DNA of 64,000 nucleotides from Arthrobacter sp. MYb214 (GTDB taxonomy: Bacteria; Actinomycetota; Actinomycetes; Actinomycetales; Micrococcaceae): the NCBI RefSeq assembly GCF_002979865.1, contig NZ_PCPZ01000001.1, positions 1,054,001-1,118,000 of the forward strand, given 5' to 3'. Position numbers and translations under genes: made by a program. The notes under the pieces were generated by a model, which saw only the letters and a list, made by a program, of their open reading frames with translations, searched no databases and was not told where the DNA came from. Each line of letters starts with the position of its first letter. The first letter of the stretch is position 1. Below, piece after piece: positions 41,970-50,500 of the stretch.

Positions 41970-42875
41970 CTACTCTTCGATGATCCATTCCCAACGGGTG
42001 GCCGCTTGCTCTGGGCTCAGTCCGTCGGCCTGGCTGACCATCCGGTTCAGGTCCACGAGGGACTGCTGCGAGAATTCGCCGGTGACCTTGTCCAGTTCTG
42101 CCCGGGCCTTGTCATCCACGTCGCCGTTGGCCAGCACCATGTACTGCTCGGCGTTGAAGAAGGCGGCGCTTCCCGGAATACTGTAGAAGCCTTCATCTGA
42201 CATGACGGCATCTCCCGACCCGAGCGCCACTGCGCTGTCCACCGAGGCACGCAGCTTGCTGGCCAGTTTCGCCGGCTCCTCAGCCACGACCTTCGGCTTC
42301 CCGCAGCCAGCGTCCTCCAATGATGCCTTCAAGGATGCGGCGTTGGCTTCATCGCTAATGATCGTCAGATCTGTGCAAGCCGCAATCAGGGTTTCCACCG
42401 AATCGACCTTGTGCAAGGTTGCCTGGGCCTGGCTCATGACCAAGACCTTTCCCGCATCAGCTGGGCTGAGTTCCAAGGCAGAGAGCTCCCCCTCAGCGTC
42501 ATTGATGGCGCTGCGCAGGTTCTTGGATTCCTCGACGCTCAGCAATTGATCTTCACCAGTGATGGCCGCCGGGTCAGCAACCAGGGGCAGCGCCTTGGCC
42601 GCTTGGTCCACCGCCAAATCGGCTTTTCCGTCGACCACCTGCTGGTAAGGATCAGCACTGGGCTTGTTCAACGACACCTTATAGCCTTCGGCTTTCAGCG
42701 CATTGGCATAGACATGGACCAAGGCCTGGTCTGCAGGTTGAGAACCGGCAGCAATCTGCAAGGTGATGGCCTTGCTTGGCTCGGCCGTCGGCGTTGCCTC
42801 TTCGGTGCAAGCAGACAGGGTTAGCAGCAGGGTTGCGCTGAGTGCGCCAACGGTGATGGTATTTCGCAAGTTCAT
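41970..42875 (-). CDS. Substrate-binding-like lipoprotein (OpuBC/ProX-like)
   Basis: A 301-residue exported lipoprotein. The N-terminus MNLRNTITVGALSATLLLTLSAC ends in a lipobox (LTLSAC, Cys about 23). The mature part starts ITLQIAAGSQPADQALVHVY and has YQQVVDGKADLAVD (about 76-89), a layout resembling glycine-betaine binding proteins (PF04069). The typical aromatic Trp/Tyr box for choline or betaine is not obvious, and no permease or ATPase gene lies nearby, so it may be an orphan binding protein or have another role. Confidence 0.7.
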   Translation of the reverse strand: MNLRNTITVGALSATLLLTLSACTEEATPTAEPSKAITLQIAAGSQPADQALVHVYANALKAEGYKVSLNKPSADPYQQVVDGKADLAVDQAAKALPLVADPAAITGEDQLLSVEESKNLRSAINDAEGELSALELSPADAGKVLVMSQAQATLHKVDSVETLIAACTDLTIISDEANAASLKASLEDAGCGKPKVVAEEPAKLASKLRASVDSAVALGSGDAVMSDEGFYSIPGSAAFFNAEQYMVLANGDVDDKARAELDKVTGEFSQQSLVDLNRMVSQADGLSPEQAATRWEWIIEE

Positions 42876-42915
42876 GTCCCTATTGATTCTAGGGCAGGCC
42901 AGCGGCGATCCGCCG

Positions 42916-43386
42916 CTACTTGCCGGGTGCGGTCAGTCGCAAGATGCTCTCAACGCGTTCAATGCAGTTCAGCTTGGCGATCTCCTCGCGGGTAAACCAG
43001 GCGGCCTGGCTGGTAGAACCGTTGACTTCATGGCGCAGTTCTCCACCGGTCAGTTTGGCCCGATAGGTGACCGCCACCGTTTGCATGGCATGGCCTTCGC
43101 CCGAGTAGCGCTTGGAACCGGGAATAACTCCCGTGCTGACATCCAGGAGCCCCAGCTCGCCCACCGCGTAGCCGGTCTCTTCATAGACTTCACGGCGCGC
43201 GCCTTCTTCTATAGGCTCCCCCAAGTCGATGCCGCCGCCGGGAAGGGACCAGCGCGGGGTGAAGCGTGGATCGCGATGACGCATATCCCAGAGCGTAAGC
43301 AGTACCTTTCCTTCGTGTTCCACCAAGCAATAGGCCGCCAGCCTGGTATCAAAGGATTCACCGGTGTGCTCAGAACGACGTGTCAT
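42916..43386 (-). CDS. NUDIX hydrolase
   Basis: A 156-residue NUDIX protein. The box is GGGIDLGEPIEEGARREVYEETGY (about residues 48-71), with all conserved acids. The N-terminus (DTRLAAYCLVEHEGKVLLTLWD) and the mid-protein SGEGHAMQTVAVTYRAKL suggest an MutT-like nucleotide sanitiser. It lies 40 bp upstream of the lipoprotein gene's start in the same direction and may share a transcript. It diverges from the Lrp regulator. Confidence 0.9.
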   Translation of the reverse strand: MTRRSEHTGESFDTRLAAYCLVEHEGKVLLTLWDMRHRDPRFTPRWSLPGGGIDLGEPIEEGARREVYEETGYAVGELGLLDVSTGVIPGSKRYSGEGHAMQTVAVTYRAKLTGGELRHEVNGSTSQAAWFTREEIAKLNCIERVESILRLTAPGK

Positions 43387-43481
43387 ATCCCCAATATATC
43401 CGTTTGTTCACCGATTATTTACTCGTACGCGGACGGCATACACCGATTTTTCTGCCAAAGATCCCACTGATATCTCGCGAA

Positions 43482-43487
43482 TATGAT
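43482..43487 (+). promoter_or_regulatory. -10-like element (TATGAT) for the Lrp-type gene
   Basis: TATGAT at 43482-43487 is 11 bases before the ATG at 43499. A transcript start about 7 bases downstream would leave almost no leader, and no Shine-Dalgarno is visible, so translation is probably near-leaderless. A matching -35 box is not evident. Confidence 0.45.
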
Positions 43488-43498
43488 GAAATATTCTT

Positions 43499-44005
43499 AT
43501 GGCCCAGCAATCAGAGCTTTCATCAAACGTCGATCTGGACGAAATCGATCGAATCATCATCGACGAATTGGTCGCTAATGCACGTATCTCCAATGCGACC
43601 CTCGCACAGCGTGCGGGCATCGCTCCATCCACCGCACTGTTGCGCACCCGTTCGCTGGTCGAGCGCGGCATCCTCACCGGCTACCACGCCGAGGTATCGC
43701 TGGGCGCTGTAGGCCGTACCGTGCAGGCACTGATCTCGGTCAAGCTGCGCGCCCACGACCGCGAGAAGATTGACGCTTTCGTGGCACGCATCCCGCAGCT
43801 GCCCGAGGTGCTGTCCATGTTCCATGTTTCCGGCGGCACCGATTACCTGCTGCATATCGCGGTCGGTTCCACCGATGCACTGCGTGACTGGGTGCTGGAC
43901 AACCTCGCCACCGACGAGTCGGTGGGCCATACCGAAACCACCTTGGTCTTCGCGCACCACCGCGGCAACCGCGGCCCGCTGCCATTCGATGACATGATCA
44001 GCTAG
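43499..44005 (+). CDS. Lrp/AsnC family regulator
   Basis: A 168-residue regulator. The winged helix begins LDEIDRIIIDELVANARISNATLAQRAGIAPSTALLRTRSLVERGILTGYHA (about residues 12-62), and a RAM ligand-binding domain follows with FHVSGGTDYLLHIAVGSTDALRDWVLDNLA (about 117-146). It senses amino acids and often controls transport or aminotransferase genes; the AlaA-type gene 1.6 kb away is a plausible but unproven target. It appears leaderless. Confidence 0.9.
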   Translation: MAQQSELSSNVDLDEIDRIIIDELVANARISNATLAQRAGIAPSTALLRTRSLVERGILTGYHAEVSLGAVGRTVQALISVKLRAHDREKIDAFVARIPQLPEVLSMFHVSGGTDYLLHIAVGSTDALRDWVLDNLATDESVGHTETTLVFAHHRGNRGPLPFDDMIS

Positions 44006-44018
44006 CAGCGCTTAAGCG

Positions 44019-44056
44019 ACTTGTGGCCTGGACCTCGCGAGGTCCGGGCCACAAGT
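44019..44056. terminator. Bidirectional hairpin terminator
   Basis: ACTTGTGGCCTGGACCT (44019-44035) pairs with AGGTCCGGGCCACAAGT (44040-44056) with one T-G pair and a CGCG loop, followed on the plus strand by CTTT. It lies between the convergent Lrp-type and membrane-protein genes. Confidence 0.8.
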
Positions 44057-44073
44057 CTTTGTGCTTGGAATGC

Positions 44074-44907
44074 TTATGCGCGGCGGCGCTGCATGACCGC
44101 GTCCAGGTTCAGGCGAGGCTTGGTACCCGCGGCAGCCACGGGTGCGGCTTCCGGTGCGGGGGATGGCGCTGCAACGGTTTCCTTGGCAGCTGGTGCGCTC
44201 TCGGTACGCTTGGCAACTACCGAAGCGACCGCTGCGCGCTCTTCGGCCGAAACTTCGGTGGCCAGGCGCTTTGCATCTTCCGATGCCTTCAGGCTGATCT
44301 GTTTGCTCGGACGCAGCGGTTCTTCCACCGGCAGTGCTGCCTTGTGGGTCCGCTTGGCACCCTGTTCAGCTGCCAGCTCCGCGGTCTTGGCGATGCGCTC
44401 GCTGGCTTCCACGTAAGTTGGCTTGGGCACGTGCGTTGGTTCCCAAGTACCTGGCTGCTTTACGCCGCCATAGCCGTGAGCAACTCGCAGCGCTTCGGCG
44501 CGCAGCTCTTCAGCGGTAATCGCTGGAGCGCGGCGGGACGAACCCGGGCGAGCGTCGAAGACCTCGTCATCCTCATGCTTGCGCGAGATGACCTGGTTAG
44601 CCGCGTCGTCAAAAGCGGGAGTCCGCAGCGCCTGCTGCCGGGTGGCTTCGAGGTGCTCGAGCAGCTTGCGGTTGCGGTCGCGGACAGCCAGCCCGCGCAG
44701 GGTGGCGAAGGATGCTACAGCAATCAGCGCGAACAGGCCTACGGTGCCGAAGGTCAGAGCAGTGAAAGGAGCCAGAATGAGACCGAAGACGGTCGCGAGG
44801 ACTGCCAAGGCACCGACGAGCGCGACGGACAACCGGCCATAGCGCACACGAATCTTGAGTTTGGTCGCAGCACTTTCCTGCGAAGCGCTCTGTGACGTGC
44901 CAGCCAT
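44074..44907 (-). CDS. Two-helix membrane protein with long charged C-terminal tail
   Basis: A 277-residue protein. Two hydrophobic helices lie at about residues 26-48 and 50-68 (LSVALVGALAVLATVFGLIL and ALTFGTVGLFALIAVASFA), followed by a 200-residue soluble tail rich in Ala, Glu, Lys and Pro, with a middle helical stretch (EELRAEALRVAHGY). It ends LNLDAVMQRRRA. AGGA precedes the ATG. It is similar in style to uncharacterised actinobacterial membrane proteins; no function can be assigned. Confidence 0.7.
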   Translation of the reverse strand: MAGTSQSASQESAATKLKIRVRYGRLSVALVGALAVLATVFGLILAPFTALTFGTVGLFALIAVASFATLRGLAVRDRNRKLLEHLEATRQQALRTPAFDDAANQVISRKHEDDEVFDARPGSSRRAPAITAEELRAEALRVAHGYGGVKQPGTWEPTHVPKPTYVEASERIAKTAELAAEQGAKRTHKAALPVEEPLRPSKQISLKASEDAKRLATEVSAEERAAVASVVAKRTESAPAAKETVAAPSPAPEAAPVAAAGTKPRLNLDAVMQRRRA

Positions 44908-45087
44908 GTGGGTCCTCCATCACCGATTGAGTCGGTCAAATCCTCGTGGAACTAAATATGGTTCCTTCGAATCAACACTATGCAACCTTGGGTGCGCGCT
45001 CATGCACATCCCTTGGCGTGTCTGCATGTTTTCAATGCAGTTCTCTCATATCAGAGCTCGATTGAACGAAATAGCACGAAATCCGCC

Positions 45088-45708
45088 TCAGTATTCGTAG
45101 ATGCGTTCGAGCAGCGTCGTTTCCACCTCTTCACGGGTCAACGCAAAGGTGCGGTGATCCCGCCACTGCCCATCGATGTGCAGATAGCCTTTGCGCAGCC
45201 CTTCATCGCGGAACCCGAGCTTGTCCACCACCCGCAGGCTGGCCGAATTCTCCGGACGGATGTTGATTTCCAGGCGGTGCAGCTGCAGTTGCTCGAAGCA
45301 ATGGTCTATGACCAAGGCGCAGGCTTCGGGCATCAGGCCGAAGCCGGCATGGTTGCGATCCAGCCAGTAGCCGATGGACGCTGTGCGCGCGGCACCATAT
45401 TGCACCGACGCCACGGAAACCTGCCCGATTAATGGCGGGCGCCCCTTGTGCAGCTGGGGAAGAGCCAAGGCCCAGGTGAATCCGCTGCCGTCAACTGCTG
45501 ATTCATCCTTGGCCCTGAGCATCTCGCGAAAAGTCATGGCTTCTGGCGGGCCCAAGGGACTGGTGGGATCCCATGGCTTGAGCCATTTGGAATTGGCGTA
45601 GCGCAGATTGATCCACTCGGCTTCGTCACTGGCAGTCAGTTGGCGCAACAACAGCCGTTCCGAGGCCAGATCCGGAACCAGGCGCTTTGCTCGACGAGAG
45701 AAGAACAT
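45088..45708 (-). CDS. GNAT N-acetyltransferase, RimJ/RimL type
   Basis: A 206-residue acetyltransferase. SERLLLRQLTASDEAEWINLRYAN opens the domain, motif A contains GYWLDRNHAGFGLMPEACALVIDHC (about residues 114-138; the usual G-x-G-x-A is reduced to AGFGL) and motif B is NSASLRVVDKLGFRDEGLRKGYL (about 156-178). It fits ribosomal-protein N-acetyltransferases. The ATG at 45708 was preferred over a GTG two codons earlier. It diverges from the 5-formyl-THF cyclo-ligase gene. Confidence 0.85.
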   Translation of the reverse strand: MFFSRRAKRLVPDLASERLLLRQLTASDEAEWINLRYANSKWLKPWDPTSPLGPPEAMTFREMLRAKDESAVDGSGFTWALALPQLHKGRPPLIGQVSVASVQYGAARTASIGYWLDRNHAGFGLMPEACALVIDHCFEQLQLHRLEINIRPENSASLRVVDKLGFRDEGLRKGYLHIDGQWRDHRTFALTREEVETTLLERIYEY

Positions 45709-45793
45709 GTGCACATCGTATTACTTCGTCATGCTTGCAGCTGGCAACAGCGCTAGCAGGCAGCGTTTCGTTTCTTGCACGTAAGCTGTAGGC

Positions 45794-46408
45794 ATGAATC
45801 CCACCGCTGATCTGAATTCTGGCGCCGGCAAGAAGGCCGCGCGTGCCGCTGTGCGCACTTGGCGCAGGGCACTTGATCCGAGCAAGCGTGAGCAGTTCGG
45901 ACTGGATCTGGCGCACACGGTGATTGGCTATCTGAGCCAGAGCACCGGTGTCGTCCAGAAGGTCGCGGCCTATTGCTCGGGTCCGGATGAACCGTCCACC
46001 GAGGCGCTCTTGGATGCTTTGGCCAAGGAAGGCATTGAAGTCTACCTGCCGGTGTGCGAACCGGAGTACGCGCTCTCGTGGGTTGAGTACTCCCCCGGCA
46101 TGGAATTCCAGCCAAGTACCTTGGCCCCGGTGATGGAGCCGGTGGGCAAGCGGATGGGCACAGAGCTCTTTGACGAGATCAATACGCTGATCATGCCTGC
46201 GCTGTCCATCGATTCGAACGGGCTGCGTTTAGGCCAAGGCGGTGGCTACTACGATCGCTTCCTGCCCTTGATCGACGATGCGCCGGTCCGTGTGGCGGCC
46301 GTGGTTTATGAGCACGAGTATGTTCCGGCCGGTTCCTTCCAGATCGATGAGCATGACCAACCCGTGGACTTGGTGTTCACTCCGCAGCAGGTGCATCAGA
46401 TCATCTGA
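45794..46408 (+). CDS. 5-formyltetrahydrofolate cyclo-ligase
   Basis: A 204-residue enzyme of normal length. The ATP-binding signature LGQGGGYYDRFLPL (about residues 146-159) and the N-terminal RAAVRTWRRALDPSKREQFG are standard, as is VPA-type NTLIMPALSIDSNGLRLG. It converts 5-formyl-THF to 5,10-methenyl-THF using ATP. It lies 60 bp upstream of the SAF-domain gene, a common actinobacterial neighbourhood. Confidence 0.9.
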   Translation: MNPTADLNSGAGKKAARAAVRTWRRALDPSKREQFGLDLAHTVIGYLSQSTGVVQKVAAYCSGPDEPSTEALLDALAKEGIEVYLPVCEPEYALSWVEYSPGMEFQPSTLAPVMEPVGKRMGTELFDEINTLIMPALSIDSNGLRLGQGGGYYDRFLPLIDDAPVRVAAVVYEHEYVPAGSFQIDEHDQPVDLVFTPQQVHQII

Positions 46409-46469
46409 TTTACACACAGCTCGCGGGCAGCTCGCAGTGTGCCGCTGGACCTGAAGGTTGCATGGGGTT

Positions 46470-47180
46470 ATGAGCTTCTTCTCCAGACCGCATGCTGCCT
46501 CCCGGCCCCCGGTGATTCCCAAGCCGAAGATCCGTCCCGTGCGCAACCGCAATGAGTTGTTGCGCCGCTACCGGAAGCCTTTGGCCATCGCCTGCGCGCT
46601 GCTGGCCTTGGCGGGCGTGCTCAATGTGTTTTCCTCCGGGCAATTAGCGCAGCGCGAGGTCGTGGTGGCGCTGAGCGACATTCCTGCCGGGTCCTGCATA
46701 TCCGCCAACCAGCTGACGGTGCAAACGGTGCGGCTTGCCCCGGAAGATGCCGAAGTCTTTGAAAGCATCGATGCCATCTCGGGGCAACGGGCAGCCGTGG
46801 CACTGACTGCCGGAACGGTGCTGCGCAACTATTCCTTGGTGGGGCCACAACTTTTGACCGGTTCGCCGGAAGGCACCGTGGCCGTTCCCTTGCGCTTGAG
46901 CGATCCTGCCACCGTGACGCTGCTCCATCCAGGGCAACTGGTGGATATCGTATTGACCACCGGAGATGGCTTTGAAAAGGACATCAGCTCGCAGACCATC
47001 GCCAAGGCGGTGCCGGTGCTCTGGGTTCCGGATAATGCCAGCAGCTCCGAATTCGGCATGCTCAGCGGCGCGGCTCCGACCGGTGAAGGAATTGTGGTGG
47101 TCGCGGCTGCCAGCAGCCTCTCGGATGATCTGGCCGGGGCAGTATCGCGCGGCAAGGTTTCAGCCGTCTTGGTGAATTAG
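46470..47180 (+). CDS. SAF-domain membrane protein (RcpC/CpaB-like)
   Basis: A 236-residue protein with an N-terminal basic segment, one transmembrane helix (PLAIACALLALAGVLNVFSSG, about residues 33-53) and an extracellular SAF domain: EVVVALSDIPAGSCISANQLTVQTVRL (about 58-84), then TLLHPGQLVDIVLTT (about 146-160). Family members include CpaB and antifreeze-like proteins, with roles in Flp pilus assembly; no pilus genes are nearby, so the role is open. The ATG at 46470 was chosen over a TTG at 46458. Confidence 0.8.
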   Translation: MSFFSRPHAASRPPVIPKPKIRPVRNRNELLRRYRKPLAIACALLALAGVLNVFSSGQLAQREVVVALSDIPAGSCISANQLTVQTVRLAPEDAEVFESIDAISGQRAAVALTAGTVLRNYSLVGPQLLTGSPEGTVAVPLRLSDPATVTLLHPGQLVDIVLTTGDGFEKDISSQTIAKAVPVLWVPDNASSSEFGMLSGAAPTGEGIVVVAAASSLSDDLAGAVSRGKVSAVLVN

Positions 47181-47184
47181 GAGA

Positions 47185-47502
47185 TCAGCCCCAGTGCGGC
47201 GGCTTCTCGCGCTTCATCATTTCAGCCAGGTCTTCCTTGGCGTCGCCCCAGTTTCTCGGGTCCTGGTCTTTGGCCAGCAACTCGGACAGCGGATCGGCGG
47301 CCGGCTGTTTGGCGCGGGACGCCGTCGCCGCAGCAGAAGTCTCGGCGGGCTGGTGGCCGGCTAACGCCCGGTTCACGGAGTCTGAATGCGGCACTGGCGC
47401 GTAGCTGCCAGTGAGTTCAACGCGAGCAGTCAGATGCTGCGGGGGTGCGACAACGCGCGGCCGCTTGCGGCGGCCGCGCGTTGGTTCTTGCTCAGAAGTC
47501 AT
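47185..47502 (-). CDS. Hypothetical protein, 105 residues, coupled to the helicase-like gene
   Basis: A hydrophilic protein: a basic N-terminus (TRGRRKRPRVVAPPQHL), an Ala-rich middle, and a C-terminal DPLSELLAKDQDPRNWGDAKEDLAEMMKREKPPHWG that may form a helix. Its ATG overlaps the stop of the 1,407-residue helicase-like gene by one base, so it is translationally coupled and may be a subunit or accessory factor. No family recognised; similar C-termini (DPR-WGD-x-D) occur in small actinobacterial proteins of unknown function. Confidence 0.65.
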   Translation of the reverse strand: MTSEQEPTRGRRKRPRVVAPPQHLTARVELTGSYAPVPHSDSVNRALAGHQPAETSAAATASRAKQPAADPLSELLAKDQDPRNWGDAKEDLAEMMKREKPPHWG

Positions 47503-50500
47503 TACTTCTTTGGCTCCGGATCCTCGTTCTTGCTGGTAGCCGGGACAGGGGCTGGAGTCAGCGGCTTATCCGCGCTGTCCTTTGCAGGTGCTTGGGCAGC
47601 TTCAGCTTTGGCACCGCTTTCAGCAGCTGGCGCTTCCTGCTTGGTCTCGGCCTTTGGTTCCAGTCGTGCCTTGGCCGACTTGAGCAGATTGGACTTTTCC
47701 TTCGGCGTTTCCGCCTCGGTGGTGACTTCACGGGCAGACACCGGCCGAGCGGCGGCCACACCGGTACGGGTCGAAGCCTGGGCTGGGGCCGCAGGCTTTT
47801 TCAACCCCAGTGCATGGGCCAGGCGATCGGTGACAGCCCCCGGATCGGTGAAGACGTCAATGGTCCACAGCGGAACATAGCGCCAGCCGTGCTTCTCGAA
47901 GAATTCCGGGCGCAGTCGGCTGCGTTCACGCACGGTCAGTCCGGCATAGTGCTCGGTGCCGTCGTAGACCACAGCCAATGGGCGGATGCCGCTGTGCGCA
48001 GAGTCGTAGGCGTGAGCCGACAGGTCCAGCACACCGCGGTAGTCCTCGGAAACGATGGCACCGCTTTCGCGCAGGCGGCGGGCCAGATCGGAGACCAATG
48101 GATCGAAGCGCGGATTGCGCATCGAGCTGACTCCGGAATCCCCTGCCTGCACGCGTCCGAACAGTTCGAAGAACTGTCGGGCACCACGGTAGACGCGGCT
48201 CAGGTCCACGTCTTCGGGCAACAGGCTGGACACCAAGGTCATGCGGGTCCGCGATCGGGTCATGGCGGCGACGAACAGCTGTTCGCCGCCCTCGCGGGAC
48301 AGTGCACCGAATTCGTGCAGGGTCTTGCCGTGCGGAGTACGTCCGTAGCCCCAGGCGAAGATGACCGAGTCCCGGCGCAGGCCGATCAGCCGGTCCATGG
48401 TGGTCACCACGAATGGTTCGCGCTTGGAGCGCAGGTGCTCCATCGCGTACTTGTGGTTTGGCAGCTGGACACGGATCGCTTCGGCGATGGCCGAGGCATG
48501 GCTGCGGTTCGAGGCAATGACTGCCAGCGATTCGCCCCCGTGGTTCTTGAAGTGGCCGAAGACCAGATCCACCACGCGCGCCACTTCTGCTGCGGTGGTC
48601 TGCACACCGTCTTCGCTGCTGGACAGTGAGCCGGTGGCATCTGGCACGTATTCGCCGCGCAGCAGCGAGGAGTCGCCGGTGAGGTTCACCGCCATTGGCA
48701 GGCGCGAGAGCGCCGAATCGTAGTAGGTGGCGGACAGCTGTTCCACCAGGCCTTCGTCAATGCCGCGGTACACGGTGGACAGCGAACCGGTCACCAGGAC
48801 CTTGTTCAGGGCTTCCAGCGCGGAACGGTCCACGCTCTGCTCGCGAACTCGTGCGGTCGGGTCTACGGAGACCTCGAAGCGCTTCGGACCGCCCAGCATT
48901 TCATCGCCAATGGCAATGACCTGGCCGGAGCGGCGGATCGCATCCAGGACTTCACGCAGGGTGAGGTAGTTGGCTTCCAGCAGGATGACCGCATCGAACT
49001 TCGTGTCCTCCGGCAGGGCGCTGCCCAGCAGCAGCGGAGCCGAGACGATGACCGGGGTCAGCGAATTGGCCAGCGGTGCTCCAAGATCCAGCAGCCCGGC
49101 AATGCTCGGGGTTCCGCCCTTGAGCATCTCGCGCAGCGCGCGGGAACCGGCTCGGTGGTCAGCCAGCGCTGCCTTCCAGTTGCGAGTCAGCGCCCAGCGG
49201 ATGCGCTGCGGGCCGGCAGCGATGTGCGCGCCGTCAGCCAGTCGGTAGTCAGCCTCGATCTTCTCCAGCTTGGAGCCGTCATTCATGGCCAGGAAGTCGT
49301 CACCGGAGATCATGGCATCCAGCACGGACTGCCACCAGGCAAGCTCCAATTCGCTGTCTACCTGGTCGGCGTCGATCTCGCGTTCGGCGAAGTCATCGAG
49401 CAGGTCGCCCAGCCCGGCTTCAGCCAGCTGCTCGGAGATCAACGTGCGCTCGGGCAGCTCGCCCAGGTCCTCGCGGCGCTCGACCAGCGCTGCAATCACC
49501 GAGAGCAGCTCCTTGATGGGCATTTCGCGCAGGCGCGAGCCCAGGGAGGACGGCAGCATTTCGGCCAGCTTGTCGATGCGGGCACCGGCGTCGTGGTATC
49601 CGGCTTCAACATCCAGCAGGCCGCCTGGGACCTGCGGGTTGCGCTGGCTGGTGGCAATGGCTCGCCAGGCATCGCGCTGGACCGCCACCGCCTGCAGAGC
49701 GGACTGCAGGTCAGCTACGTGCATGCCCGGGCGGACGTATTCCTTGGCAATCTTGCGCAGCCGGGAACGGACAATGGAGCCCATCTCCACGCCGTGCTCG
49801 CGGCGCCATGCGCTGGTTGCGGTAGCGGCGATCAAATCATCGATGTCGCCCTCGAAGATGTCGGCCTCGAACTTGTCCAGCGATCCGCGGACGGCGACCA
49901 GCAACTGCAGCTGGTCTCCCCACTTGTCGTAGCTTTCTTCCAGGCGGATCTGCGAACGCTCGGCGATCTGCAGCATGTGCTCATGCAGGATGGGCAGGTC
50001 GCGGCCCAGCCCGCTGGCCAGGTTCAAGGCCTTTTCGGTGGCTTCGGTGTTGCGCAGCGGTGCACCATGCCATGGGCTGGTGGTGTGCATCTTGGAGAAG
50101 GCGCCAAGCTGCGCTGCGCGCTTGAGCTGTGCGGCAACATGTCCGCGCTGGCCCATGGAATCCAGCACCGAACGCTTCAGGCGCACGGTGGTGGATGGCG
50201 CTGGTTCCAGTGCGGAGAGACGTGCCAGTTCCTGCATTGCCTGGTATGGCGAGCAACCCCAACGGCTGCGCACCGAGTGCAGCGACTTCACGTGCTCGTG
50301 CAGTGCGTGGCGGGATTCGCGCAGGCGCTTGAACATGGAGCCCAGCTGCGGCTCGGCAGCGCGTTCGTTGCGCAGAATTGCCTTGGTCATCATCGCGCGC
50401 AGCGCTTCTGGATCCTCGTTGGGTTCCAGCAGCATGCTGCCTGCATCCAGGTGCTCGTTGAAGCGGGTCACGAATTCTTCGGCGGCAGAACGCTGTTCCG

